Assembly: GCA_963825615.1 (NCBI GenBank)
Contig: CAWGTV010000003.1
Coordinates: forward strand, 310,001 to 374,000
Direction of reading: 5' to 3'
DNA: 64,000 nucleotides
From: JAHEDT01 sp963825615
Lineage (GTDB): Bacteria > Desulfobacterota > Desulfuromonadia > Desulfuromonadales > BM103
Part shown: positions 16,802 to 25,790 of the stretch, in pieces
How positions within the stretch are numbered: position 1 is the stretch's first letter
Layout: every line of letters begins with the position of its first letter
The notes under the pieces: model-generated
The model's input: the letters and a program-made list of their open reading frames with translations, nothing else
Told to the model about the DNA's origin: nothing
Database searches by the model: none
Program-made: the position numbers and the translations under genes

Positions 16802-18193
16802 ATGAAAAATTTACAGACCCCATTAGTCGACTCCCACGCCCATCTCGATTCCAAGCCCTATACAAACGACCTGGATGCCGTGATTGCACGCGCTGCTGAA
16901 AACGGCGTCGGCCATATCCTGACAGTCGGTTGCGATCTGGAGAGCTCGCGCGCCAGCGTCGATCTGGCTCTGCGCTATGCAAACGTATATGCCAGCGTCG
17001 GCATTCATCCGCACGATGCCAGCATGGTTGACAACAAGGTCATCGGTGAGCTGTCCCGCATGATCGAATCTGTCGACAAGGTGGTCGCCGTAGGCGAAAC
17101 CGGCCTCGACTTCTATCGCGATCGTTCGCCGCGCGACCTTCAAGAATCTTCCTTCCGCAGACACATCCAGTTGGCCAAAGAAACCGCCAAGCCACTGATC
17201 ATTCATGACCGCGATGCCCACGACGATGTCCTGCGCATCATGCAGGAAGAAAACGCCGCCACCGCCAGCGGTGTGCTCCACTGCTTTTCCGGTGATCTGG
17301 CTATGGCTCGCAAGTGCGTGGAGATGGGCTTTTATATCTCCTTCGCAGGTCCGTTGACATACCCGAAGAACGATGAACTGCGCTCTATCGCCCAAGCCCT
17401 GCCGATCGATGTCATGCTGGTCGAAACCGACTGTCCCTACCTTGCGCCACAGCGCTGGCGGGGCAAACGCTGTGAGCCGGCTTTCGTCAGGGCGACCGCC
17501 GAAACACTTGCCGAGGTCAAGGGGCTTACCCTTGAGGATGTGGCCCGCATCACCAGCCTCAATGCCTGGCGGCTGTTTGGCATCGGTGACGTAGACCAGA
17601 GCACGCGCATCGCCTACGTGATCCGCAACAGCCTCTATCTTAATATTACCAATCGCTGCACCAACAGCTGCACCTTCTGTGCAAAGTTCAAGGACTTCAC
17701 CGTGAAAGGACATCAGCTCTGTTTGGAACGGGAGCCCTCTATTGAAGAGGTCATGGCCGCTATCGGCGATCCGGCCCCTTATGATGAAGTCGTCTTTTGC
17801 GGCTATGGCGAACCATTGCTGCGCCTCGACCTCGTCAAACAGGTTGCCGGTTTCCTCAAGCAGAAAGGGATCACTGTACGCATCAACACGGATGGCCAAG
17901 CCAACCTGGTGCACGGGTACAACATTCTGCCGGAGCTTGCCGGGCTGGTGGATTCGATCAGCGTCTCGCTCAACGCTCCCGATGCTGTCGCCTACCAGAA
18001 GCTCTGTCGTTCTGAATTCGGGGAGCAGGGGTACCAGGCAGTCAAAGATTTTCTCGTTGAAGCGAGGAAACACATCCCGGCAGTCACTGCAACGGCTGTG
18101 GCCATTCCCGGCATTGATATCGCCGCCTGCCGTAACCTTGCTGATGCATTGCAGGTGGAGTTTCGTGAAAGAGTTTATAACGAGGTCGGATAG
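16802..18193 (+). CDS. TatD-family hydrolase fused to a radical SAM domain
   Basis: A 463-residue fusion. Residues 1-260 are a TatD metal-dependent hydrolase: 'VDSHAHLD' (HxH), 'VGETGLDFYRD', 'LIIHDRDAH', 'HCFSG' and 'ETDCPYLAP' supply the metal ligands. Residues about 275-463 are a compact radical SAM domain with 'CTNSCTFC' and 'FCGYGEPLLR', matching the TatD-linked radical SAM family I recall from TIGRFAMs. The junction is in frame with no break. TatD enzymes are 3'-5' exonucleases or deacylase-like hydrolases; the purpose of the fusion is unknown. There is no obvious ribosome-binding site; a heptamer tract lies just upstream. Confidence 0.9.
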   Translation: MKNLQTPLVDSHAHLDSKPYTNDLDAVIARAAENGVGHILTVGCDLESSRASVDLALRYANVYASVGIHPHDASMVDNKVIGELSRMIESVDKVVAVGETGLDFYRDRSPRDLQESSFRRHIQLAKETAKPLIIHDRDAHDDVLRIMQEENAATASGVLHCFSGDLAMARKCVEMGFYISFAGPLTYPKNDELRSIAQALPIDVMLVETDCPYLAPQRWRGKRCEPAFVRATAETLAEVKGLTLEDVARITSLNAWRLFGIGDVDQSTRIAYVIRNSLYLNITNRCTNSCTFCAKFKDFTVKGHQLCLEREPSIEEVMAAIGDPAPYDEVVFCGYGEPLLRLDLVKQVAGFLKQKGITVRINTDGQANLVHGYNILPELAGLVDSISVSLNAPDAVAYQKLCRSEFGEQGYQAVKDFLVEARKHIPAVTATAVAIPGIDIAACRNLADALQVEFRERVYNEVG

Positions 18194-18304
18194 AGTTTCT
18201 TTTACGTAGAATCGTTGCTGCGAGCATGCTGACGTTCAATACAGCAACATAGCGCCCCTCCTGGAACTGGCAAAGCAATCCATACACGCACCAGCCCCGC
18301 ACGC

Positions 18305-19618
18305 TCACAATAATTCAGCGTCCCTCGGAAAATATCTCCTGACTAACGCGGAAACTTCTTTGCGAATACGATCGGATTCATCTCCGGCAAAACTCTTATA
18401 GAGTTCCGGGGCCAGAGCGGCAAACCGGTCGAGGATATCCGGGTCGAAATGATTGCCCCGACCTTCCATGAGGATTTCCAGGGACTGCGCCAGCGGAAAG
18501 GCTTTTTTGTACGGCCGCTTGGAGGTCAAGGCATCAAAAACGTCGGCAATCGCAAAGATTCTTGCGCCGATTGGAATATCCGTACCCTTCAGCGCATGCG
18601 GGTAGCCTGAGCCGTCATATTTTTCATGATGACAGCCGACCACCGGGATTGCATCGCCCAGCCACTCAGAACGATTCACGATGTCAACGCCATGCCCCAC
18701 GTGCCTGCGCATGACGACAAACTCGTCCTCATCAAGCTTGCCCGACTTGAGCAGGACCCGGTCTTCAGTGCCGATCTTGCCGACATCGTGTAGGAACGCC
18801 CCCTTGATCAAGCCCTGCATCGTCTCGTCATCAACGCCGACTGCCTCGGCAAGCCGCGTCGAGTAGAGCGTAACCCTGTAATTATGGGCATCCGTATCGC
18901 TGTCACGCTTGGCAATAGCACCCCCGAGAGTCTGGATGGTCGCAAGGTTGGCATCGAGCAGGCGCAGCGAGAGCCCTTCGACCCGACGGATCAGACCCAG
19001 CACCACCGGGTAGAGGACGGCCGCGCAGGTCGCAACGATCAACATGACAAACAGCATGCTGCGTTGCAGGCGCTGGTTGAATTCCGCCAAGGCAACGTCC
19101 GAGAGGGCATAAATACCGACGATGTGCAGCATCGGGGCTCCATGGCGATTGTTCAGTGGCAGCCCGACCCGCACAACCGGGTGGCCGGCGATACGAGCCG
19201 GAGTTGTCACCAGGCCGGCGTCTGACTCCGCCAGGAGACCTTCTGCAGCAAGCCCTGTGAGCAGGGCTTGGCTATCGGGATAATCGGGGTCGATCGCTTC
19301 TGCAAGTTTCTGCCTCTGAAGATCATAGATGGCGACAACTGCAAAGTAACCGGTCCGCTGACGAATCGGACCATCGCCGCCCTTGATTCTGCTCATCAAC
19401 AGATCGGAATCGATGCTGTCTGGATCATCAAGCAGGTCATAAAGATGCGGGTTGATCTGCGCGACACGCTGACTGGCAAAAAAGTTGATATCACTGATGA
19501 TACGGCTGCGCTCCACGTAATAAGCGATCGCTACGATGACAATCGAGATTGCCAGGGTCGCAACAATCAAGCGTTTGATCAGGTCACGGTGGACCGTCGA
19601 GTTCAACTTTACAGCCAT
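18305..19618 (-). CDS. membrane-anchored HD-GYP phosphodiesterase
   Basis: A 437-residue sensor-type protein. A membrane segment (about 17-33), a periplasmic region (about 34-205) and a second membrane segment (about 206-228) precede an HD-GYP domain (about 245-430). Catalytic motifs are intact: 'AHNYRVTLYS', 'FLHDVGKIG', 'HVGHGVDIV', 'HHEKYDGSGYP' and 'IFAIADVFDALTSKRPYK'. HD-GYP enzymes degrade cyclic di-GMP (or cGAMP in some Geobacter relatives). The periplasmic ligand is unknown. It is transcribed alone and opposite to the tatD run. Confidence 0.92.
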   Translation of the reverse strand: MAVKLNSTVHRDLIKRLIVATLAISIVIVAIAYYVERSRIISDINFFASQRVAQINPHLYDLLDDPDSIDSDLLMSRIKGGDGPIRQRTGYFAVVAIYDLQRQKLAEAIDPDYPDSQALLTGLAAEGLLAESDAGLVTTPARIAGHPVVRVGLPLNNRHGAPMLHIVGIYALSDVALAEFNQRLQRSMLFVMLIVATCAAVLYPVVLGLIRRVEGLSLRLLDANLATIQTLGGAIAKRDSDTDAHNYRVTLYSTRLAEAVGVDDETMQGLIKGAFLHDVGKIGTEDRVLLKSGKLDEDEFVVMRRHVGHGVDIVNRSEWLGDAIPVVGCHHEKYDGSGYPHALKGTDIPIGARIFAIADVFDALTSKRPYKKAFPLAQSLEILMEGRGNHFDPDILDRFAALAPELYKSFAGDESDRIRKEVSALVRRYFPRDAELL

Positions 19619-19776
19619 AGGGCTTATCCCCTTTTTGCTCTTATATCCGGGCCACCGGCGAACGATGCTTCCCGGCCAGAAAGAGCGGCGCTATCAAACT
19701 GCAGCAGAATGCCCCGGTGCAAGTATGTTGAGCAGCATCCGAGGCAATCAAAGCTCTTCTTAATGTGAAAGAGCTG

Positions 19777-22059
19777 TTAATCCCCCTGCTCTTCTGTAGT
19801 TTTGTGTTCATCGGGCAGGACGTCCATCTTTTCCGGTGTCACCAGATCGCCAAGGAACAGGCTGCCATTGTGCACAAAGAAGCAGTTTTTAAACCCTGAG
19901 GCCATTTCAGCCAGGCGGTCAGCGTAGTCATCTTCATCCCCTTCTTTCGGAGTGGCAAGACCTAACAGGACGATATCCGCGCTCGCGCTTTCACGGTGCA
20001 TGAGATCAACCACACTTTCCTCTTCATCCCTGACCATGACATCAACGTCCGCCTTGATGCGGATTTCCGGAATCAACTTGGCCAAGAACCGTTCGGTCTG
20101 TCCTTTCATCAACTCATTTGATGCAATGCTGAGGATACGAATGCGGGCATTGCGCCAGTCGGCATTGCGGGTCAACAGGTAGGCTAGCAGCAGCAACAGG
20201 TCACCATTGCGCTTGAGGCCACCCCACCAGACATGAATCTCCTGGAGTTGGTCTTCACGAAAGGTTTTTAAAGGGTTAGTTTTGCCTATAATCAGGCTCT
20301 TGTTGAGATGTTTGAGTGGACGGACGACACGCAGAAAATTGATCAAACGCCTGCGGTCATCCGGCCAGCCGACCAGGATCGTGTTGCTTTCCATCCCTGC
20401 AATACCGTTCGACTGGGCGACAGCCATAATACCACGTTCGATATTCTGGACGACGTTGACCTCACCGAAGGCTGTTATTGCATGTTTTTTTAGAACCGTA
20501 TTAATGACCTTCTGGCGCTCAATAATGTCGAAATCGAGGCCCCGGACATCACCCTGACAAAGTTCGCAGATCGAGACGACCCCACGGTTTTCTGCGAACC
20601 AGGCCCCGAAACGTGCCAGGTCGAGACGCTTTTCAACTTTGCTCACAAAGACCAGGATATGCGGACGCCAGTTGCGGGCTGTCATAGGACGATCAATCAG
20701 CTTGACCAACGCCCAGCGGATCAAGGCTTCGTAAAGGTCCCGCCGCACATCGCCCCAGGAGTCTTTGCGCACGCGCCGTTTCAGAAACAGCCAGAGAGCA
20801 AGCTCAACAGTCATCGCAAAAATGGTCGCCGGCCAGTGAATCAAGAGCATCACCCCGAAACAGCCGAACCCGCCGAGCAGACTGAGCGTCCAGTGGATAT
20901 TCATGGTCGGCCGCCAGGATGAGTTGCCAGAGAGATACTCAAGTGCCGCGACGAGGTTGACCATACCGTAAACACTTAAAAAGAACATGGTCGCCACGGT
21001 TGCAACGGTGTTCAAATCACCGAGAAAAACCGCAGCCAAACTCAAGATCAGGGTAATAAGCATACCCATACGCGGCTCATCGCCTGCTTTAGCCGAACCA
21101 GCCAGCCAACGCGGCACCAACCGGTCCAGAGCCAGGGCTTGGAGTGTTCTTGGCGCACCGAGCATGGAGCCGACAGCAGAGGAGAAGATCGCCCCCCACA
21201 AGCCCGGCAGAACCAACCACGGGCCAAGCAGGGCAATACGGTTCCAGATCAAGGGATCATCAACCAGGCTGGCAGCATCTGCACCGAAGTAGAGCAGAAC
21301 CGGGACAACCAGATAGACCAGCAACCCGACCAGAGTAGCGACCACACTGCCACGCGGTATGGACTGGCGCGGATCGGCTAGGTCTCCCGACATGCTCAAT
21401 CCAGCCATGATTCCAGTGACCGCAGGGAAAAATACGGCAAAAACCAGCCAGAAACCAGCTCGTTCGATGACATCACTCGCGGGAGCTGCTGATTTAACCC
21501 CAGGCCCCCAGATCGTCCCTGCAGCAAGAGCCAGCAATGACAGACCGATAAGGACCATCACCGGGATCTGGGCACGCAATGCAAAAGTTGCCCCACGAGA
21601 GGAAAGGAGAGCGACCAAAGCGATGATCACAAACGCCGCTGCAGAAACCGGGACTCCGGGCCAGACAAATTTCAACGACTCGGCAAGACCGAAGGCGTAC
21701 AGGGTGACGGATAAAGCCTGGGAGATAAAGAGCGGGAAACCGATGGCACCGCCGATTTCCAGGCCGAGACTGCGGGAGATCATGTAATAGGCCCCACCGA
21801 CACCGACATGACTGTTGGTAGCAACGGCAGAAAGGCTCAGTGAGGTCAGAAGGGTGATCAGGTTGGCCAGCAGGACGATCAGCAAAGTCTTGAATAGACC
21901 GACCTGACCGACGACCCAGCCAAAGCGAAGATACATGATGACGCCGAGAATGGTCAGAATGGTCGGCGTGAAGACCCCGAGAAAAGTTCCCAGTTTGCCG
22001 GTAGAAGAGGATCCGCTATTGGCGTGCTTGAAAATGGCTGAAAGCTTGGTAGCGGGCAT
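19777..22059 (-). CDS. APC-superfamily transporter, SLC12/cation-chloride cotransporter-like
   Basis: About 760 residues. A membrane domain of roughly 12 segments (about 25-440), beginning 'LGTFLGVFTPTILTILGVIM', is followed by a cytoplasmic C-terminal domain of about 300 residues beginning near 'HILVFVSKVEKRLDLARF'. That architecture matches bacterial homologues of the SLC12 Na-K-Cl cotransporters rather than simple amino-acid permeases. Transported ions cannot be told from sequence. The ATG at 22059 follows GGAGG by 7 bases; 23 earlier in-frame codons are excluded. Confidence 0.82.
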   Translation of the reverse strand: MPATKLSAIFKHANSGSSSTGKLGTFLGVFTPTILTILGVIMYLRFGWVVGQVGLFKTLLIVLLANLITLLTSLSLSAVATNSHVGVGGAYYMISRSLGLEIGGAIGFPLFISQALSVTLYAFGLAESLKFVWPGVPVSAAAFVIIALVALLSSRGATFALRAQIPVMVLIGLSLLALAAGTIWGPGVKSAAPASDVIERAGFWLVFAVFFPAVTGIMAGLSMSGDLADPRQSIPRGSVVATLVGLLVYLVVPVLLYFGADAASLVDDPLIWNRIALLGPWLVLPGLWGAIFSSAVGSMLGAPRTLQALALDRLVPRWLAGSAKAGDEPRMGMLITLILSLAAVFLGDLNTVATVATMFFLSVYGMVNLVAALEYLSGNSSWRPTMNIHWTLSLLGGFGCFGVMLLIHWPATIFAMTVELALWLFLKRRVRKDSWGDVRRDLYEALIRWALVKLIDRPMTARNWRPHILVFVSKVEKRLDLARFGAWFAENRGVVSICELCQGDVRGLDFDIIERQKVINTVLKKHAITAFGEVNVVQNIERGIMAVAQSNGIAGMESNTILVGWPDDRRRLINFLRVVRPLKHLNKSLIIGKTNPLKTFREDQLQEIHVWWGGLKRNGDLLLLLAYLLTRNADWRNARIRILSIASNELMKGQTERFLAKLIPEIRIKADVDVMVRDEEESVVDLMHRESASADIVLLGLATPKEGDEDDYADRLAEMASGFKNCFFVHNGSLFLGDLVTPEKMDVLPDEHKTTEEQGD

Positions 22060-22110
22060 GCAATAACCTCCGGGTAATAACCTGACAAAGGATAGCGGAT
22101 TTATTGCTAA

Positions 22111-22146
22111 AATAAAAGGGCGACCCATACGGGTCGCCCTTTTATT
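22111..22146 (-). terminator. intrinsic terminator of cspA
   Basis: Perfect 16-bp stem (AATAAAAGGGCGACCC and complement) with loop ATAC; on the minus strand the 3' arm ends TTTTATT. It lies 25 bases past the cspA stop. Confidence 0.88.
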
Positions 22147-22170
22147 CTGGTCTGGATCAAAAACTCTGAA

Positions 22171-22371
22171 TTAGAGCTTAGTGACGTTCGACGACTGGGG
22201 GCCTTTCTGGCCTTCGGTCACATCGAAGCTGACGCGATCACCTTCGGCGAGGGTTTTGAATCCCGAGCCCTGGATCTGCGAAAAGTGGACGAAAACGTCA
22301 GGACCGTTGTCCTGCTCGATGAATCCAAAACCCTTTGCTTCGTTGAACCATTTAACTGTACCTTGAGCCAT
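22171..22371 (-). CDS. cspA: cold-shock domain protein
   Basis: A 66-residue single CSD RNA chaperone. RNP1 'KGFGFIE' and RNP2 'VFVHFS' are present. The ATG at 22371 follows AGGAG; 24 upstream in-frame codons are not translated. A promoter about 170 bases upstream would give the long leader typical of cold-shock genes, and a hairpin lies inside that leader. A strong terminator follows. Confidence 0.95.
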   Translation of the reverse strand: MAQGTVKWFNEAKGFGFIEQDNGPDVFVHFSQIQGSGFKTLAEGDRVSFDVTEGQKGPQSSNVTKL

Positions 22372-22434
22372 TTTGAAACTCCTTCGCTCCCAGTCGGGAG
22401 GTTTTCTGTTGTGCACTTTCGCCTGCCTGATACT

Positions 22435-22468
22435 AAAAACCACTCAGCCAAAGTAGGTTTGAGTGGTT
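22435..22468 (-). promoter_or_regulatory. hairpin with U-run in the cspA leader
   Basis: On the minus strand, AACCACTCA and its complement form a 9-bp stem with a 13-base loop, followed by TTT. It lies between the putative cspA promoter and its start codon. It could be a leader element of cspA or the terminator of mtaB read-through (mtaB ends at 22631). Confidence 0.45.
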
Positions 22469-22540
22469 TGTTCCAAACTGACTACCTTTAATCTGTCTGT
22501 TGAGCAACGAAAAAAATACACAAACTTATTTTGATGAGTG

Positions 22541-22569
22541 CTTCTATCACGGGCATTTATGCAAGTCAA
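22541..22569 (-). promoter_or_regulatory. possible promoter of cspA
   Basis: Minus-strand TTGACT (22564-22569) and TAGAAG (22541-22546) with a 17-base spacer, in a very AT-rich stretch, implying a leader of about 165 bases. Confidence 0.4.
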
Positions 22570-22630
22570 TCTATTTATTTAATATTTGTTCAATTTTTAA
22601 AATATTTTCTCCGGCAAGAGAAACAAGGGG

Positions 22631-24010
22631 TTACGGGACCAGTTCACCGTGCAGGAAGCCGTCCTGCCAGGCGACCGGTCTGACAGTGACACGTTTCCCG
22701 GCCAGCGACGCGTCTCCCGGGAAACGAACGTCAAGGTAATTTCTCGATATCCCCTTGAGCAGCCCGGCCCTGGATCCGGCTTCGACAACCACGTCAAGTT
22801 CTTGTCCGAGAAAACCTTTGGCAAAAAGTTGTTTTTTTTCTTCGGCAAGGCGACGCAGTTGCTCCGCCCTGCCCCGGCTGACAGTAGCCGGGACCTGCCC
22901 AGCAAGCATTGCTGCAGGAGTCCCCGGACGCTTGCTGTACGGGAATACGTGCAGATCGGTTATGGGCAGTTTTGCTATGAAATCAAAGGTTGCACGAAAC
23001 TCCTGATCCGTTTCACCGGGAAAACCGGTAATCACGTCCAGGCAGATCGCTGCGTCAGGTTGGGCAACCCGGACCTTGTCAATTAAACCGCCAAAGAACT
23101 CGGTGTCGTAGTTTCGGCCCATGCGCTGCAGAACATGATCGTCACCAGCCTGCAAGGGGATATGGAAGTGTGGACAGATGACCTGGGAAGCGACGACTGT
23201 TGCCAGCAGCTCATCGGTCAACTCGGTCGGCTCAATGGAGCCAAGACGCAAACGCCGAATGTCGGTCTCCTGTTTGATTCTCTGGATCAGATCATTCAGC
23301 GTCAGTGAGGGTGAAAGGTCTGCACCATAGCCGCCGATATGGATACCGGTCAGGACTATCTCAGGGTATCCGGCTTCGATCAGGCTGGCAACCTGCTGCA
23401 GAATTTCGTCCGGAGGGGCAGAACGGCTGGCACCACGCGCATAAGGGATGATGCAGTAACTGCAGAAGGCATTACAGCCATTCTGAATCTGCACAAACGC
23501 ACGGCTGCGTCCTGCAAAAGTGGTCAGCGGCGCCAGGCAGACATTTTGCGCCTCACGGATATCTGAGACGTCAACATGACTTGCCTGTTCCTGACGACCA
23601 AGGAAATCAAGCAGCCGCTGCTTCTCTTCATTGCCGATCACCAAGCTGACCCCGGGCAGATCCCGCAGCGCATCCGGGTCGACCTGGGCATAACAACCGG
23701 TGACAACCACGCGGCAGGTGTCGTTAAGTCTGCGAGCACGGCGAATCAGGTTGCGTGATTGGGCATCAGTAGAGCTGGTCACTGTACAGGTATTAACGAT
23801 GACCAGATCTGCTCCGCTATCGAACGCAACAACCTGATAACCTGCCTTTTGCAAGGTTTCCTGCATGGAGGCGGATTCAAACTGATTGGTTTTGCACCCC
23901 AGCGTTGCCAACGCAACCTTTGGCAGCGCCGTGACGCAGGACTTGGGACGCGGGGCGCGGGAATCTTTATCCTTAGTTGACGACATGACAGTTCTTTGTT
24001 TTGTAGACAT
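22631..24010 (-). CDS. mtaB: tRNA t6A37 methylthiotransferase MtaB (MiaB-like)
   Basis: About 459 residues. A radical SAM methylthiotransferase converting t6A37 to ms2t6A37 in tRNA. The UPF0004 domain starts 'VALATLGCKTNQFESASM', and the radical SAM motif is 'FCSYCIIPYARG' preceded by 'QNGCNA'. A C-terminal TRAM domain (about 385-455) includes 'GQELDVVVEAG'. The start is uncertain: ATG at 24010 or 24 bases later at 23986, neither with a strong ribosome-binding site. It closes the cysE-iscR-iscS-iscU-mnmA operon, sitting 31 bases after mnmA; its second Fe-S cluster and sulfur supply depend on that machinery. Confidence 0.92.
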   Translation of the reverse strand: MSTKQRTVMSSTKDKDSRAPRPKSCVTALPKVALATLGCKTNQFESASMQETLQKAGYQVVAFDSGADLVIVNTCTVTSSTDAQSRNLIRRARRLNDTCRVVVTGCYAQVDPDALRDLPGVSLVIGNEEKQRLLDFLGRQEQASHVDVSDIREAQNVCLAPLTTFAGRSRAFVQIQNGCNAFCSYCIIPYARGASRSAPPDEILQQVASLIEAGYPEIVLTGIHIGGYGADLSPSLTLNDLIQRIKQETDIRRLRLGSIEPTELTDELLATVVASQVICPHFHIPLQAGDDHVLQRMGRNYDTEFFGGLIDKVRVAQPDAAICLDVITGFPGETDQEFRATFDFIAKLPITDLHVFPYSKRPGTPAAMLAGQVPATVSRGRAEQLRRLAEEKKQLFAKGFLGQELDVVVEAGSRAGLLKGISRNYLDVRFPGDASLAGKRVTVRPVAWQDGFLHGELVP

Positions 24011-24040
24011 ATTGTGTATAAAAATCAGTTTTAAATACTC

Positions 24041-24061
24041 GTCACGCGTCACGCGTCCCGG
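24041..24061. repeat. heptamer tandem repeat tract (mnmA 3' end)
   Basis: GTCACGC-GTCACGC-GTCCCGG, three units of period 7. On the minus strand it encodes the last residues and the stop codon of mnmA. Confidence 0.65.
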
Positions 24062-25145
24062 CCTTGATGATCCACCCGCCACCGAGCACGCGATCGCCAT
24101 CGTAGAAAACGGCGGCCTGTCCGGGGGTTACGCCGCTCTGCGTTTCTTGGAAATCAACCCTGACCAGGCCATCGTCCTGCATGGTGATTATTGAGGGGAC
24201 TTCCTGGTGGCGATAACGGATCCGGCATGACGCGGCAAACGACGTCTCAGGAGAACCTGTCGTCCAGTTGAGGTCACCGACAAGGCAGTGGCTGACGGCA
24301 AGGTGCTGCTTTTCGCCAACGAGAACTTTGCGGTTCGCGGCATCTATGCCGACCACGTAAAGCGGCTGCGGCCAGGAAAGCCCCAGACCGCGCCGCTGGC
24401 CGATCGTATAGCGATAGGTACCTTGGTGTTTGCCCAGTACCTGGCCATCGACATAGACAATATCGCCGTTCATGCGACCGGGACCCCGCTGCTCTTCGAG
24501 AAAACGGGCATAGTCGCCATCAGGGACGAAACAGATATCCTGACTCTCAGGTTTTTCGGCAACTTTCAACTTTAGGCGCGTGGCGTGCCCGCGCACCTCG
24601 TCCTTGGTCATACCACCGAGGGGAAAACGTACGTACTGCATCTGCTCCTGAGTCAAGGTGAAGAGAAAATAGGACTGATCCTTGTTGCGGTCCAGCCCCT
24701 TGCGCAAGGAAAAGGACCCCGCTTCAGAAACAACCTGGGCGTAATGTCCCGTGACCAGATAATCGGCCTGAAGTTCCAGGGCACGTCGCAGCAGTATTTC
24801 AAACTTGAGGAGCTGGTTGCAGACCACGCAGGGGTTGGGCGTGCGGCCATTGAAATAGTCGTCACAGAAGCGTTCGATCACTTCCCTTGAAAACTGCTTT
24901 TCAAAATTGACCACGTAAAATGGGATGTCCAGGGACTCGGCGACCCGGCGCGCGTCGTAGACGTCGTCAAGGGAACAGCAGCTGCCAAAACTTTCGCCGT
25001 GTTCGGCGGTGAAGCTTGAGTGATCCCATATTTGCATGGTCATGCCGATCACTTCGCACCCCTGCTCTTTGAGCAAGGCCGCGGCAACCGACGAATCGAC
25101 CCCGCCGCTCATGGCGACGACAACTCTTTTACCTGGTTCGATCAT
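24042..25145 (-). CDS. mnmA: tRNA-specific 2-thiouridylase MnmA
   Basis: A 367-residue enzyme that adds sulfur to U34 of Lys, Glu and Gln tRNAs. The PP-loop is 'VAMSGGVDSSVAAALL', the first catalytic Cys is in 'NPCVVCNQLLKF', the second in 'SQDICFVPDGDYARF'. The C-terminal beta-barrel ends 'GGGWI', where the family usually stops. The final AGTRDA and the TGA are encoded by a heptamer repeat tract. It follows iscU, so sulfur donor and user are co-transcribed. Confidence 0.96.
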   Translation of the reverse strand: MIEPGKRVVVAMSGGVDSSVAAALLKEQGCEVIGMTMQIWDHSSFTAEHGESFGSCCSLDDVYDARRVAESLDIPFYVVNFEKQFSREVIERFCDDYFNGRTPNPCVVCNQLLKFEILLRRALELQADYLVTGHYAQVVSEAGSFSLRKGLDRNKDQSYFLFTLTQEQMQYVRFPLGGMTKDEVRGHATRLKLKVAEKPESQDICFVPDGDYARFLEEQRGPGRMNGDIVYVDGQVLGKHQGTYRYTIGQRRGLGLSWPQPLYVVGIDAANRKVLVGEKQHLAVSHCLVGDLNWTTGSPETSFAASCRIRYRHQEVPSIITMQDDGLVRVDFQETQSGVTPGQAAVFYDGDRVLGGGWIIKAGTRDA

Positions 25146-25328
25146 AACGATTCAGTTCATTCGGCGAATATCGGACAAAAATCATTACAAAACAGGAGAC
25201 AGAATACAGCAGGTGAATTTGACTCTTCACTCTTTATTTTACCTACAGTCCCCTCAATATGGCAAACAATCGAAAGGGCACCTCAAAGGATGCCCAGACG
25301 ACTTCATGCTAATTCTCTTATATGGCTG

Positions 25329-25697
25329 TTAACCATTCGTTTCCTTGTAATTTTTAATGGCTTCATGCAGTGCGTCAGCCGCGAGGTTCGAGCAGTGCAT
25401 CTTTTGCGCCGGCAGGCCGTCAAGGGCCTCGGCAACTGCCTGGTTGCTCAATGCAAGCGCCTCATCGATAGTCTTGCCAATCGCCATTTCCGTCACCATG
25501 GAGGAGGTCGCAATGGCCGCACCGCAGCCGAAGGTCTTGAACTTGACATCCTTGATGACATTGTCTTCAACCTTGAGGAAAATCTTCATGATGTCGCCGC
25601 AGGAGGCGTTGCCAACTTCGCCGACACCGTTGGCGTCGACAATTTCACCCACATTGCGCGGGTTGGTAAAGTGATCCATAACTTTATCTGTGTACAT
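25329..25697 (-). CDS. iscU: Fe-S cluster assembly scaffold IscU
   Basis: A 122-residue U-type scaffold on which [2Fe-2S] clusters are built. The three ligand cysteines are in 'NASCGDIM', 'FGCGAAIATSSM' and 'MHCSNLAADAL'. The LPPVK motif recognised by HscA in Escherichia coli is not conserved ('LPAQK' is at that place), and no hscBA genes follow, as in NifU-like IscU of deltaproteobacteria. GAGGAG precedes the ATG. Confidence 0.95.
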   Translation of the reverse strand: MYTDKVMDHFTNPRNVGEIVDANGVGEVGNASCGDIMKIFLKVEDNVIKDVKFKTFGCGAAIATSSMVTEMAIGKTIDEALALSNQAVAEALDGLPAQKMHCSNLAADALHEAIKNYKETNG

Positions 25698-25763
25698 ATA
25701 TTGTCTCCTCGACTTGAATAATAAGACTTAAAACAAGCTGGTTTGCGTTTACATGGTGTTCAC

Positions 25764-25790
25764 GAAACGTGTCCCGTGTCCCGCGCCCCT
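25764..25790. repeat. heptamer tandem repeat tract (after iscS)
   Basis: GAAACGT-GTCCCGT-GTCCCGC-GCCCCT, nearly four units of period 7, immediately after the iscS stop codon. Confidence 0.6.

Noticed and set aside
16823..18073. 416-codon minus-strand frame opposite the TatD fusion
   Set aside because: Antisense shadow; the plus-strand protein has complete TatD and radical SAM motifs.
19619..19776. c-di-GMP (GEMM) or other riboswitch before the HD-GYP gene
   Set aside because: The region is upstream and GC-rich, but I could not match the conserved GEMM core or any other class I know.
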